A DNA stretch of 64,000 nucleotides, taken from the NCBI RefSeq assembly GCF_005938385.1, contig NZ_VCRA01000001.1:309146-373145 (forward strand), read 5' to 3'. Below are positions 16,933 through 24,763 of the stretch, in pieces. Under the pieces are notes generated by a model that was not told the origin of the DNA, did no database searches, and saw only the letters and a program-made list of their open reading frames with translations. The DNA comes from Paenibacillus mesophilus (GTDB lineage: Bacteria; Bacillota; Bacilli; Paenibacillales; NBRC-103111). The position numbers and the translations under genes were made by a program. The stretch's first letter is position 1. The number at the start of each line of letters is the position of its first letter.

Positions 16933-18705
16933 TTAGTTCTCACCGCCTTCCGACCGTTTCGCTTCCACCTGCTGTTTCTCGAATTGCTCCTTATACCAGC
17001 CGCCCAAACGCATCAGCTGCTCATGGGTGCCCTGCTCGGCGACGGCTCCTTCATCCATCACGACGATCCAGTCGGCCTCCTGAATGGCGGACAGACGGTG
17101 AGTCGCAATCAAAGTCGTTTTGCCGGCGCGGGCGGTACGGATGTTTCCGACGATCTCAGCTTCGGTTCGCGCATCCACCGCGGACAAAGCGTCGTCCAGC
17201 ATCAGAATGTGGGGATCGGCGATCAGCGCCCGCGCGATCGAAACCCGCTGCTTCTGCCCGCCGGACAGCGATACGCCTTTCTCCCCCACCATAGTCTCGA
17301 GTCCGTCCGGCAAAAACGACATGTCTTTCGCGAGCGCCGAAGCGGAAATCGCCTCCTGCAGCTCCGCCTCCGACGTCGCGGCACTCCGGCTGCCGAACAG
17401 GATGTTCGCCCTGACCGACCGGGAGAACAGGAAATGCTCCTGCGGCACGTAGCCGTACCACGATTTGAGCCGGTCCATATCGATCCGCTCGATCGAAGCT
17501 CCGGAGACGGTGATGGTCCCTTCTCCCGACGGATATTCGCGCAGCAGCTGCTTGATCAGCGTCGTCTTGCCGCTGCCGGTCCGTCCCGCGATGCCGAGCG
17601 TCTGACCGGGCTCCAGCTTGAACGAAACGCCGCGCAAATTGTCCACGGCCGAAGACGGATAACGGAACGTGACGTCGCGGAACTCGATCGTTCCCGGTCG
17701 ATCTTCCACCGCTGCCGTCTCCTCCGGGTTCGGCTCCTCTACATCCGGCTTCCAGCCGAGCGTCGTATGGACGCGATCGAGCGAGGCGTTGCCGCGCTGC
17801 ATAATATTGATCAGCTCGCCGATGGCGAACATCGGCCAGATCAGCATCCCCAAGTAAACGTTGAACGCGACGAGGCCGCCGATCGTCAATTCGTTGTGGT
17901 ACACGAGATAGGCGCCGTAGCCGAGACCGATCAGGTAGCTCGCTCCCGTCAATATTTTCATCGTCGGCTCGAACAGTGCGTCGATCCGCACAACCGCCAA
18001 ATTTTTGTCCAGCACGTCCTTCGTCACGGCCGCGAAGCGGCTCTCCGCCGCCCTTTCCTGGACGTAGGCGCGGATAACCCGGATGCCGGATATCGTCTCC
18101 AGAACACCGTCGTTCATCGAGCCGAACGCGTCCTGCGCGTCCATGAACCGCTTGTGTATCCATTTGCCGTAAATGCTGACCAGTATCGCCATGAACGGCA
18201 GCGGCACGATCGCCGCAAGCGTCAGCTTCCAGGAGACGAGGATGCTCATCGTCGCGAGCAAAGTCATCATCCATAGCGTCGAGTCGATGAACGTCAATAT
18301 GCCGAAGCCCGCCGTTTGCGCTACAGCCTGCAGATCGTTGGTGGCGAGCGCCATCAAATCGCCGGTCCGGTTCCGCTCGTAGAACGTCGGCGTCATTTTC
18401 AGAAAATGCCGCATCAGCCGCGAGCGCATCAGCCGCTCCACCACGAACGCTCCGCCGAACAGCTTGTAATGCCATACAAAATTAATCAGGTAAGCGCTGG
18501 CCGTAATCGTAAGCAGCTGCACCAGCGTGAGCCGGATCGCCTCCCAATTCAGCCCTCCGATATGGATCGCGTCGATCGAACGTCCGACAAGCATCGGAGG
18601 AATAATCTCCAATACGCCGGAGATGGTGATCAGCACTACCGCGACCGCGTACCGCTTCCATTCTTGCTTGAAAAACCAGCTTAGCTTACGCAGTACAGAA
18701 AGCAT
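16933..18705 (-). CDS. bmrC: Heterodimeric ABC exporter subunit, BmrC/YheI type (degenerate ATP site)
   Basis: 590 residues, first gene of a two-gene operon. Six predicted membrane helices are followed by a nucleotide-binding domain: Walker A GRTGSGKTTL, signature LSGGQKQR, Walker B HILMLDDALSAVD and switch His ATHRLS. The residue after Walker B is Asp, not Glu (LDDAL), so the ATP site built from this Walker B should be weak or inactive. This is the asymmetry described for BmrC and for other heterodimeric exporters. The upstream leader (18706-19058) carries a small reading frame and two hairpins and may attenuate transcription as bmrB does for bmrCD in Bacillus subtilis. Confidence 0.88.
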   Translation of the reverse strand: MLSVLRKLSWFFKQEWKRYAVAVVLITISGVLEIIPPMLVGRSIDAIHIGGLNWEAIRLTLVQLLTITASAYLINFVWHYKLFGGAFVVERLMRSRLMRHFLKMTPTFYERNRTGDLMALATNDLQAVAQTAGFGILTFIDSTLWMMTLLATMSILVSWKLTLAAIVPLPFMAILVSIYGKWIHKRFMDAQDAFGSMNDGVLETISGIRVIRAYVQERAAESRFAAVTKDVLDKNLAVVRIDALFEPTMKILTGASYLIGLGYGAYLVYHNELTIGGLVAFNVYLGMLIWPMFAIGELINIMQRGNASLDRVHTTLGWKPDVEEPNPEETAAVEDRPGTIEFRDVTFRYPSSAVDNLRGVSFKLEPGQTLGIAGRTGSGKTTLIKQLLREYPSGEGTITVSGASIERIDMDRLKSWYGYVPQEHFLFSRSVRANILFGSRSAATSEAELQEAISASALAKDMSFLPDGLETMVGEKGVSLSGGQKQRVSIARALIADPHILMLDDALSAVDARTEAEIVGNIRTARAGKTTLIATHRLSAIQEADWIVVMDEGAVAEQGTHEQLMRLGGWYKEQFEKQQVEAKRSEGGEN

Positions 18706-18756
18706 TCTCTCTATCTCCTCTCCTCATCCCCGAGGGATGCAAACCTTATACCGAAT

Positions 18757-18856
18757 AAAAAAACACACCGCCCGTGAGCGATGTGCTTCGCCTATTAACG
18801 AAAAGGCGCACGCCACGAGCTGCCGTGACTTGCGCCTTGATTGCGGAACATCCGCG
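18757..18856 (-). terminator. Attenuator hairpins in the exporter leader
   Basis: Reading the minus strand there are three hairpins in a row: GCGGA/TCCGC at 18843-18855; a strong stem GGCGCA...TGCGCC at 18805-18836 followed by TTTT; and an 8-bp stem CACATCGC/GCGGTGTG at 18764-18785 followed by seven T (18757-18763). The last is a classical intrinsic terminator placed 52 bases before the bmrC-type start codon. With the small frame at 18869-18982 this fits transcription attenuation. Confidence 0.65.
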
Positions 18857-18868
18857 GAGCGGAGCGCG

Positions 18869-18982
18869 TCAATTCACGCGTCCGTGCCGATTCCCGGTCC
18901 TCAAGGGTGCCCTGTCACGATGGATGAAATTCCGTACGGCTTCATGCCGGACTGCTGCATTGCGGAATTTATCGTTCTTCAT
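18869..18982 (-). CDS. Putative 37-residue leader peptide (bmrB-like) before the ABC exporter genes
   Basis: ATG at 18982 with GAAGGAG 8 bases upstream; TGA at 18869-18871. The peptide begins MKNDKFRNAAVRHEAVRNFI and is very basic (10 Arg, 3 His). Its stop lies 12 bases before the first of three hairpins that end in an intrinsic terminator ahead of bmrC. A TTGACA (19053-19058) with a weak -10 (19029-19034, 18-base spacer) lies upstream. In B. subtilis the bmrCD genes are preceded by the leader peptide gene bmrB, which mediates antibiotic-dependent attenuation. This frame has no visible sequence resemblance to it that I can claim; position and architecture are the evidence. Confidence 0.5.
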   Translation of the reverse strand: MKNDKFRNAAVRHEAVRNFIHRDRAPLRTGNRHGRVN

Positions 18983-19028
18983 GACGGTTGCTCCTTCCCC
19001 GGGCTCACAAGCGATGGTTACATAGGAT

Positions 19029-19058
19029 ACGTTATCATGGGCGTATTTCGTCTGTCAA
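19029..19058 (-). promoter_or_regulatory. Candidate promoter of the exporter leader
   Basis: Minus strand: perfect -35 TTGACA (19058-19053), 18-base spacer, weak -10 TAACGT (19034-19029). It lies 47 bases before the leader peptide ATG. Confidence 0.4.
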
Positions 19059-19091
19059 TCGTTCCCGGCCGAAAAAACGATTAAAACAAAA

Positions 19092-19121
19092 GACGCCCGA
19101 GACCGCAAGTCTCCAGGCGTC
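19092..19121 (-). terminator. Terminator of the SGNH hydrolase gene
   Basis: Arms GACGCC and GGCGTC with a second paired block GAGAC/GTCTC, followed on the minus strand by TTTTGTTTT. It lies 72 bases after the stop at 19194. Confidence 0.8.
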
Positions 19122-19193
19122 CATACGCGAACACGATACCGGAAGCAAGCAAGCTGCTGCATTGCGTTCCGTTTCCCTGATCGAAACGTTTGT

Positions 19194-20228
19194 TCAGTCT
19201 TTCCCGTTCGCAACGGCTTGCTTGCCGGCAAGCCCGTACTGGGCAAGGATCGGCTCCATCACTTTGGCGCCGAAATTGTCGCCCATGATCGCATAGCCTT
19301 GTCCGTTCGGATGAAGGTTGTCCGGCAAGTGCTCGGCCGACTGCTCGTCGAAAATCGTCAGTCCGTCGACGTAATGCAGATGCTTGTCTCCAAGAGAGGC
19401 CATATTCCTTACCGCTTCCTCGATTTCCTCCCTCATCTCGACAAGAGTCAGTCCGACGGTATTTTTCGTTTCCTCCCGAGGCGGCGACCAGATCGGCGAC
19501 ATGACGACGATCGGCTTGTCCGGATGCTTCTCGCGAACGATTTGCACGAATCCGATGACGGCCGCTTGGAACGTGCGCTTATTGAGGGAGCTTCCCCCGT
19601 ATACGTTAATGCCGAGGCACAGCGAGATGATATCCGCTTCCAGGTCCCGGATCATGCGGGCGACCATCGGCTCGATATGGCAGTTTCCGGAATAGCCGAG
19701 ACATGTCAAATGAAGGCCGGAGCGGCGCGCCACAATGGCGGGCCAAGTTTGGGCGGGACTGAACGCGCCGCTGCATTGTGTAATCGAGCTGCCGTATGTA
19801 ATCCATTTGGGCTGCTTCAACTCCGGGATATGCCAGGAGGCCGTATCGTCGATCGAGAGCGCTTTCACGACCGTCGGCGCTTTTTGCGGCAAATAAATCT
19901 CGATCAGCTTGTTTCCGCCGGCCAATCCGTCGAACGTAACGGTCGTTGCGCCCGGCTCCAGCACACGCGTCATTATCGGCGCGTCCCCGCATACGAGGTC
20001 GAGCTGGACAGTAACCTCCAATGGAGCGATTTCCACTTGGACGGTCGTCGTATCGCTCGCGAACGTCAAGCGGACGCCTGCGGATATTTCTGCCGTTTTA
20101 TTGATCCCGTTCGGCGGAAACAATACATATTCCTTGTAAGGTATACGCCAAGGCTTCAAACCGTCGCCTACCGGCTCCAGAGAGACCGCGCCTTGAAACA
20201 AGGAACGATTCAAATCGATGCTCTGCAT
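19194..20228 (-). CDS. SGNH/GDSL-family hydrolase (esterase) with N-terminal beta domain
   Basis: 344 residues, ATG at 20228 with AAAGGGG upstream. Residues 1-135 form a beta-rich domain; the catalytic part follows. The four SGNH blocks are visible: Ser in ITYGSSITQ (near residue 146), Gly in GYSGNCH (near 178), Asn in LCLGINVYG (near 207) and Asp/His in LPDNLHPNGQGY (near 310). The domain order resembles the SsfX3-like SGNH proteins, which act as acyl esterases or transferases on sugars and polyketides. No signal peptide is visible, so it should be cytosolic. It sits between the exporter and a binding-protein/beta-helix pair, so a role in deacylating imported oligosaccharide is possible but inferred. 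Confidence 0.88.
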   Translation of the reverse strand: MQSIDLNRSLFQGAVSLEPVGDGLKPWRIPYKEYVLFPPNGINKTAEISAGVRLTFASDTTTVQVEIAPLEVTVQLDLVCGDAPIMTRVLEPGATTVTFDGLAGGNKLIEIYLPQKAPTVVKALSIDDTASWHIPELKQPKWITYGSSITQCSGAFSPAQTWPAIVARRSGLHLTCLGYSGNCHIEPMVARMIRDLEADIISLCLGINVYGGSSLNKRTFQAAVIGFVQIVREKHPDKPIVVMSPIWSPPREETKNTVGLTLVEMREEIEEAVRNMASLGDKHLHYVDGLTIFDEQSAEHLPDNLHPNGQGYAIMGDNFGAKVMEPILAQYGLAGKQAVANGKD

Positions 20229-20337
20229 ACGATTATATCCCCTTTCTAGTGTCGTTCCTTCTTAATGTACAGGCTCATGGTCCTTCATGCAATCTAAATA
20301 TTTCCACTGCGCGGAAAGTTTTGCTTCGCTTTATTGT

Positions 20338-22182
20338 TCAAAGGAGTCCGATAATGTACCTTAAAGGGTCACTCGTGCTAACGATGCGAATCTGGGTACT
20401 CGTGTCGATCGCCGCTACGAGCTTACCGTTCGAAGTGGGAACATTCAGGTAGTCGGCTCCTGGCCTAAAGCCGGAAGTATACCAGCCTCTAACGGGTTCG
20501 TGGCGCAAATCCCCGCTCGAAACGGAACCGGTCGCCACGATAAGACTTCTGTACTTTGTTATATCATCATTCAAAGCTACCGTTCCGGTCGAAGCATTCA
20601 AGCTTGCGGTCAAATACCGCTCGCCGCCCTCGGAGACGACGACCGAATCTGGGGCATCGCTCCGGATTGCTCCGGAAACGCCCGAAACCGCCGAGTTGCC
20701 GCTTATTTTCACGCCGGAATTTCCCGCCGGAATATAGACGGCATATTTGTAATTGCGGGCGTAGCCGCTGTTGCTGATCGAATTACCGGTTATCTCGACA
20801 TTCGAGCAGCCGTCCGCGCGCATCCCGTAGTACTGCCCGTCCTGCGCTTGACAAACGCCCCGGAAGACGTTGTTTCTCAAACTAATATCGCTCGTATTCG
20901 TCAAATACGCCCCTTCGCGATTTGCGACCGAGCAGTAGTTGCCGTCGATTAATATTCTCAGCCCTCCGATAATGCGGAAAGGCGAGTTCGCCACGTTCGT
21001 CACGACATTGCCGGATACGGTAACATGGACGGAAGGCTCGTCAAACCCGCCGGTTACCGTTTTCCGGGAAATCGTAATCCCGTGCAGTCCCGTTTGGCGG
21101 ATCGTATTGTTTGCTATTATCGTATTGTGGCATGAATAGGCCGCGATTCCGGCGCTCCCCGTGTTCTCGATCGTATTGCCCGACACGACGGCGTTTCTGT
21201 AGCTTTCCGGCTTGATCGCGATATCGGCGAAATCTCGAAACAAATTGTTCACGATGCGGATGTTCTCGTGAAAAACTTGGTTGCCCGCGCTGTCGTATTT
21301 GGAACCGTGCGTACCTACGCCCCTGTGCCCGTTCAAGAACGAGCAGCCTTCGATCAGCACGTCCCGGCACGGCGTATCGTCAAACGATCCGAACGTCGGA
21401 AACGATTCGGCTGTCGCAAAGTCGATCTGCACCATCTCGTATTGACCGTCCGAGCGGACCAGTTGATCTTTAAAGAGGCAATGAAGCAGCTTGACGTTGC
21501 GGCTGGAGTTGAATTCGATGATATGCCCGTTGTGGCCGTTCACAAAAGTGACTTTCTCGATATGCACGCCGTCGGCATGGGCGATGCCGAATGCCTGGAA
21601 GTTGCGGGTCGGATCGGTCGGCGGATTCGTATTGCCGCACAAGTCGATCGTGCCGCCGATGACCGTAATGCCGCCGTCGCCCTCATACCCGCCCGCATAA
21701 TGGGCGTCGCCGACGATTCCGTTCACGAACAGCTTGAGATTGGAGTTGGGATTGCCCATCTTCTTCAGCACGGCTCCGTCTTCCATCCGGATACAAGTAT
21801 TTCTGTACAACCGGAGCAGACGGGTTATGACGTACGTTCCGGGAGGCACATACACGACTCCTCCGCCGTTCTCCTTCACCTTGAGCAGCGCTTGCTCGAA
21901 TGCGTCCGTATCGTCGGAAGTGCCGTCTCCTTTCGCTCCCAACCGTCTTACATCGTAGATATGTGCCACATCATGATTGTGATGCGGATTGCCGGAGTAA
22001 ACGCTTTCCGTCACCGAACGATCCCAATCCTGATCGTTGTCTCTGTCCGGGAAAGGCTTGCCTTGGGCCATGACGGCCCCGACAGAGCCGACGGCCATAA
22101 CGGCGCCGACGGCGCCAAACGATTGCAGAAGCTTCCTTCTGCTGAGCTTCGCCTTCGAAGAATGGTTCTCCCGATCTGACAT
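20338..22182 (-). CDS. Secreted right-handed beta-helix protein (pectate-lyase-3/GH28-like)
   Basis: 614 residues, ATG at 22182 with GAGGTGG upstream. Its twin-arginine signal (LSRRKLLQSFGAVGAVMAVG, residues 13-32) is the clearest of the five beta-helix proteins. It lacks the GQEG collar and goes quickly to VRRLGAKGDGTSDDTDAFEQ, the usual start of this beta-helix family, with GGGVVYVPPGTYVI next. About 400 residues of rungs follow (NTIENTGSAGIAAY, NTIIANNTIRQTGLHGITI, NVEITGNSISNSGY). It follows the binding-protein gene at 22203 by 20 bases and is likely translated from the same mRNA under the LacI-type operator at 23556. Substrate is unknown. Confidence 0.87.
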   Translation of the reverse strand: MSDRENHSSKAKLSRRKLLQSFGAVGAVMAVGSVGAVMAQGKPFPDRDNDQDWDRSVTESVYSGNPHHNHDVAHIYDVRRLGAKGDGTSDDTDAFEQALLKVKENGGGVVYVPPGTYVITRLLRLYRNTCIRMEDGAVLKKMGNPNSNLKLFVNGIVGDAHYAGGYEGDGGITVIGGTIDLCGNTNPPTDPTRNFQAFGIAHADGVHIEKVTFVNGHNGHIIEFNSSRNVKLLHCLFKDQLVRSDGQYEMVQIDFATAESFPTFGSFDDTPCRDVLIEGCSFLNGHRGVGTHGSKYDSAGNQVFHENIRIVNNLFRDFADIAIKPESYRNAVVSGNTIENTGSAGIAAYSCHNTIIANNTIRQTGLHGITISRKTVTGGFDEPSVHVTVSGNVVTNVANSPFRIIGGLRILIDGNYCSVANREGAYLTNTSDISLRNNVFRGVCQAQDGQYYGMRADGCSNVEITGNSISNSGYARNYKYAVYIPAGNSGVKISGNSAVSGVSGAIRSDAPDSVVVSEGGERYLTASLNASTGTVALNDDITKYRSLIVATGSVSSGDLRHEPVRGWYTSGFRPGADYLNVPTSNGKLVAAIDTSTQIRIVSTSDPLRYIIGLL

Positions 22183-22202
22183 CGTTATCCACCTCGCGGT
22201 TA

Positions 22203-23522
22203 TTATTGGCCTTTCGCCTTAATATCGCTGTTGATCTTCTCCTCGGCATCTCGCAGAGCCGAATTGACGTCCTTGCCCTTCTGGAACATGTTGCGCAGCT
22301 CCGCCTGGATGACTGTCATGGCGCTTGTGTCATACAGGGACGGCGTATACGGATCGGCTGTTGCGGTTTTGAACACAGCGGCAATGTTTTTGCCTTTTAG
22401 GAACGGCAAATCTTGGCCGAACGCCGTTTTCATCTCCTCGTCCTTCAAAATGCTGCTTCTGCCCTGCTTCGCCATATCGAGCTGGACCTCGTCGGATATA
22501 ACCGTATTGATGACGTTAAACACTTCGTCCGGATATTTGCTCGTTCCGGTCGGCACCATGATGTGCAAATCGGGTCCCATCCCTTTGCCCGGCGCCTCGG
22601 GGAACACCGGATAAGCCGCGATGTCCCATTTCAGGTCGGCCAGCTCGCCCAAACGGGCTGTTGTAATAATGTTGACGTCCGCAAGCATCGCGAGCGTCCG
22701 GTCTTTGGTGAATGCGTTGATCCCGGCCGTCTTCCACGCGTACTTCTCGTTGCCAGGTATTTTGTATATGTCCGCCGCCTGCACGAGCACTTTTTTCCAC
22801 AGCTCCGTATTGATTACGGCACGATTCGTCTTCACATCGACGAACGGAAGAGAGAGCTGCATGGCCATCCGCTCCGGTACGTTCGGCTCCAGTCCGCGAT
22901 ATTGGGTCGTACCGTCCAGCCTCGTGAGCCGCTTGGCGAGCTCCGTCGCTTCCTGCCAGGTCATGCCGTCCTTCGGGTACGGTACGGCGAACCTGTCGAA
23001 AATGTCCTTGTTATAATACAAGGCGCTAAAGCTCCGCGTATACGGAATCGCTATGAGATCGTCTCTTTGCGCAGCCGCTTTGATCGCTTCCAGCGTCTGG
23101 GGCTCGAACCGGGTCAAATCGACGTTGTGCTTCTTCAGCCCTTCCGTCAAAGACTTCAACAGCTTCGCGTCGCTAATCGCCGGGATGCCGTTGACGTTAT
23201 TCGTAACGATGATGTCCGGAACTCCGTTCGAAGCGAGCATTTCGGGAATAAGCTTGTCGTCGTAGTCGATTCTCTCGGCCGTAATCCATGGATATTTTTT
23301 GCTGACCGGATCGGCGAAAAACCGTTTGAATTCCTCATCCGTCAAGTAGCCGCCCTTTTTGACGCCGATTTTGAGCGTTACGGGGACATGCTCCTCCTTC
23401 TTGGCTGCCGTCTTGGAATCGCCGGATGACGAGCAAGCGGCCAATACGGCTATCGCCGCAACTGGAATTGCGCAACGCAGCGCGTTTCCCGCCGTTATCC
23501 TTGCATGTGTCGAATTGAACAT
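22203..23522 (-). CDS. ABC transporter extracellular sugar-binding lipoprotein
   Basis: 439 residues from the ATG at 23522 (AAGGGAG 9 bases upstream); the in-frame ATG at 23543 has no good site. Lipobox LAAC ends the signal peptide at about residue 29, followed by a Ser-rich linker. Binding-protein features include LTDEEFKRFFADPVSKKYPW, ALYYNKDIFDRFAVPYP, TWQEATELAKRLTRLDGT and the C-terminal ALRDAEEKINSDIKAKGQ. There is no permease gene nearby. A palindrome TAATCGATTA lies 34 bases before the start (23556-23569), with a second copy 204 bases further upstream, so LacI-type repression by the regulator at 24764-25753 is likely. Confidence 0.9.
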   Translation of the reverse strand: MFNSTHARITAGNALRCAIPVAAIAVLAACSSSGDSKTAAKKEEHVPVTLKIGVKKGGYLTDEEFKRFFADPVSKKYPWITAERIDYDDKLIPEMLASNGVPDIIVTNNVNGIPAISDAKLLKSLTEGLKKHNVDLTRFEPQTLEAIKAAAQRDDLIAIPYTRSFSALYYNKDIFDRFAVPYPKDGMTWQEATELAKRLTRLDGTTQYRGLEPNVPERMAMQLSLPFVDVKTNRAVINTELWKKVLVQAADIYKIPGNEKYAWKTAGINAFTKDRTLAMLADVNIITTARLGELADLKWDIAAYPVFPEAPGKGMGPDLHIMVPTGTSKYPDEVFNVINTVISDEVQLDMAKQGRSSILKDEEMKTAFGQDLPFLKGKNIAAVFKTATADPYTPSLYDTSAMTVIQAELRNMFQKGKDVNSALRDAEEKINSDIKAKGQ

Positions 23523-23555
23523 TTCGCATGACTCCCTTCCCATAATAAACCTTTT

Positions 23556-23569
23556 CGTAATCGATTACA
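23556..23569. promoter_or_regulatory. LacI-type operator, copy 1 (promoter-proximal)
   Basis: CGTAATCGATTACA, a 14-base near-perfect palindrome with a central CG, like typical LacI/GalR operators. It is 34 bases before the binding-protein ATG at 23522. Copies at 23760, 24714 and 25798 differ by at most one base. Confidence 0.8.
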
Positions 23570-23877
23570 TTTTCAGGAAACGGTATTTCCGCACCAAACC
23601 GCATTCACTTTCCGGCGGCCCTCACCTCCTTAGCATAATCCATTCGCGCCGCTTGCGAAAAGCATTTATTGAGCAGACAGCTAGGTGTATGAGTCTTCAG
23701 CACCTCTTATTTTGGCAGGGACCGGTGCAAAGACCGCTATACGTTCACGGAGCTGTTTTCGTAATCGATTACATTTTGTGCAGTCCGCATTTCCCCGTCA
23801 ACACCCACAATAACACCGTTTTGTTAAATGGGTCGCTCTTTTTCGTAAAGAAATTGTGAATATACCTCCGCCACTCT
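23570..23877. other. Intergenic region holding the distal operator, no gene supported
   Basis: This is the upstream region of the 23522 operon. Apart from the operator copy at 23760-23773 nothing coding is supported. Confidence 0.5.
23760..23773. promoter_or_regulatory. LacI-type operator, copy 2 (distal)
   Basis: CGTAATCGATTACA followed by TTTTG, identical to copy 1 and 204 bases from it. The pair suits looping by a tetrameric or dimer-pair LacI protein, but that is inference. Confidence 0.75.
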
Positions 23878-24648
23878 TCACGCCCATCTAAAAAACGTCT
23901 CCATATCGGTCATCCCGTACATGCTGACGCTTGTGAAACGGAGCGTCTGACCGCTCATAGCCGATTCCATCAATACGTTCAGCCTCTGAACGGCTTCCTC
24001 CGCCTTCTCGCCAAGCTCCTTATTGCCCAAATAGCCGATAGAGACGTGAGGGCGATACGACTTCGATGCCGTAGCAAGCCCGAACCGTTCCTCGAAGAAG
24101 CGGTTCAACTTCTCTCTCTCTTCCTCAATGCCGCTCAGTACGGCTTGGGAACGGCTGTCGACCGGCGCAAGCCTCGCCACGATCGAGGAATTGTTCCATT
24201 TCTCCAGCCGCTCGAAGACGAAATCGATGGGCTCTATGCGTATGCCGATCGGCTCCCCGTCCCGGCCCGCGAACAGCTTATGCTTCGGATGGAACGCTCC
24301 CGGCAAGCTTTGCAGCCATCGCGCCGCTTCTTCACAGTCCCCGGCCGGCAGCTTTCGGACGTTGAAGTCGTTAATGCCGTCCCATACCGTAACATGGTAA
24401 GAATGAAGAGGCAGAGGGCAAAACAAATAAGAACACATGAGTTCGCCCGCGCCGCTGGCCGCGTCCCATAAATTCCGGTAAAAAGAAAGCTCCGGCTCCC
24501 CGTAACGGCAGTCGATCTTCGCCAGGTTCGGGAAATCGCTTAACCGGGAACAGCTCTCGCCGGGGTTGTCGAATAACAGGGAAAAACCTTTGAACGGCGC
24601 CCAGACGGGCACGAAGCCTTGCACTTTGCGATTTGTAATCATAGTCAT
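23878..24648 (-). CDS. 2H phosphoesterase superfamily protein (DUF1868-like), function unknown
   Basis: 256 residues, ATG at 24648 with AAAGGAG 9 bases upstream. Two H-x-S/T motifs typical of the 2H fold are present, SYHVTVWDG (near residue 84) and YRPHVSIGYLG (near 200). Members of this superfamily open cyclic phosphodiesters or ligate RNA ends. The overall pattern, including the SYHVT context, resembles DUF1868 proteins. The protein looks cytosolic. A LacI-type operator lies 66 bases upstream (24714-24727), putting the gene in the same regulon as the binding-protein operon at 23522 and the LacI gene itself. The link between a cyclic phosphodiesterase fold and sugar uptake is unexplained. 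Confidence 0.75.
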   Translation of the reverse strand: MTMITNRKVQGFVPVWAPFKGFSLLFDNPGESCSRLSDFPNLAKIDCRYGEPELSFYRNLWDAASGAGELMCSYLFCPLPLHSYHVTVWDGINDFNVRKLPAGDCEEAARWLQSLPGAFHPKHKLFAGRDGEPIGIRIEPIDFVFERLEKWNNSSIVARLAPVDSRSQAVLSGIEEEREKLNRFFEERFGLATASKSYRPHVSIGYLGNKELGEKAEEAVQRLNVLMESAMSGQTLRFTSVSMYGMTDMETFFRWA

Positions 24649-24713
24649 AATCGTCCGGCTCCTTTCGGCTGCATTTCTGATCTTTGTCGGTTTTCATCGC
24701 GCGAATCGTTTTT

Positions 24714-24727
24714 TGTAATCGATTACA
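24714..24727. promoter_or_regulatory. LacI-type operator, copy 3
   Basis: TGTAATCGATTACA, perfect palindrome followed by TTTTCATC, 66 bases before the start of the 2H phosphoesterase gene at 24648 and 37 bases after the LacI stop. Confidence 0.8.
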
Positions 24728-24763
24728 TTTTCATCAAAAGAAACAAGCTGGCAGCACCGATCG

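Noticed and set aside
16600..18276. Long plus-strand open frame (558 codons) opposite the exporter genes
   Set aside because: It is antisense to two clearly conserved ABC exporter genes, has no ribosome site, and its predicted product is an Arg/His-rich low-information sequence typical of antisense frames in GC-rich DNA.
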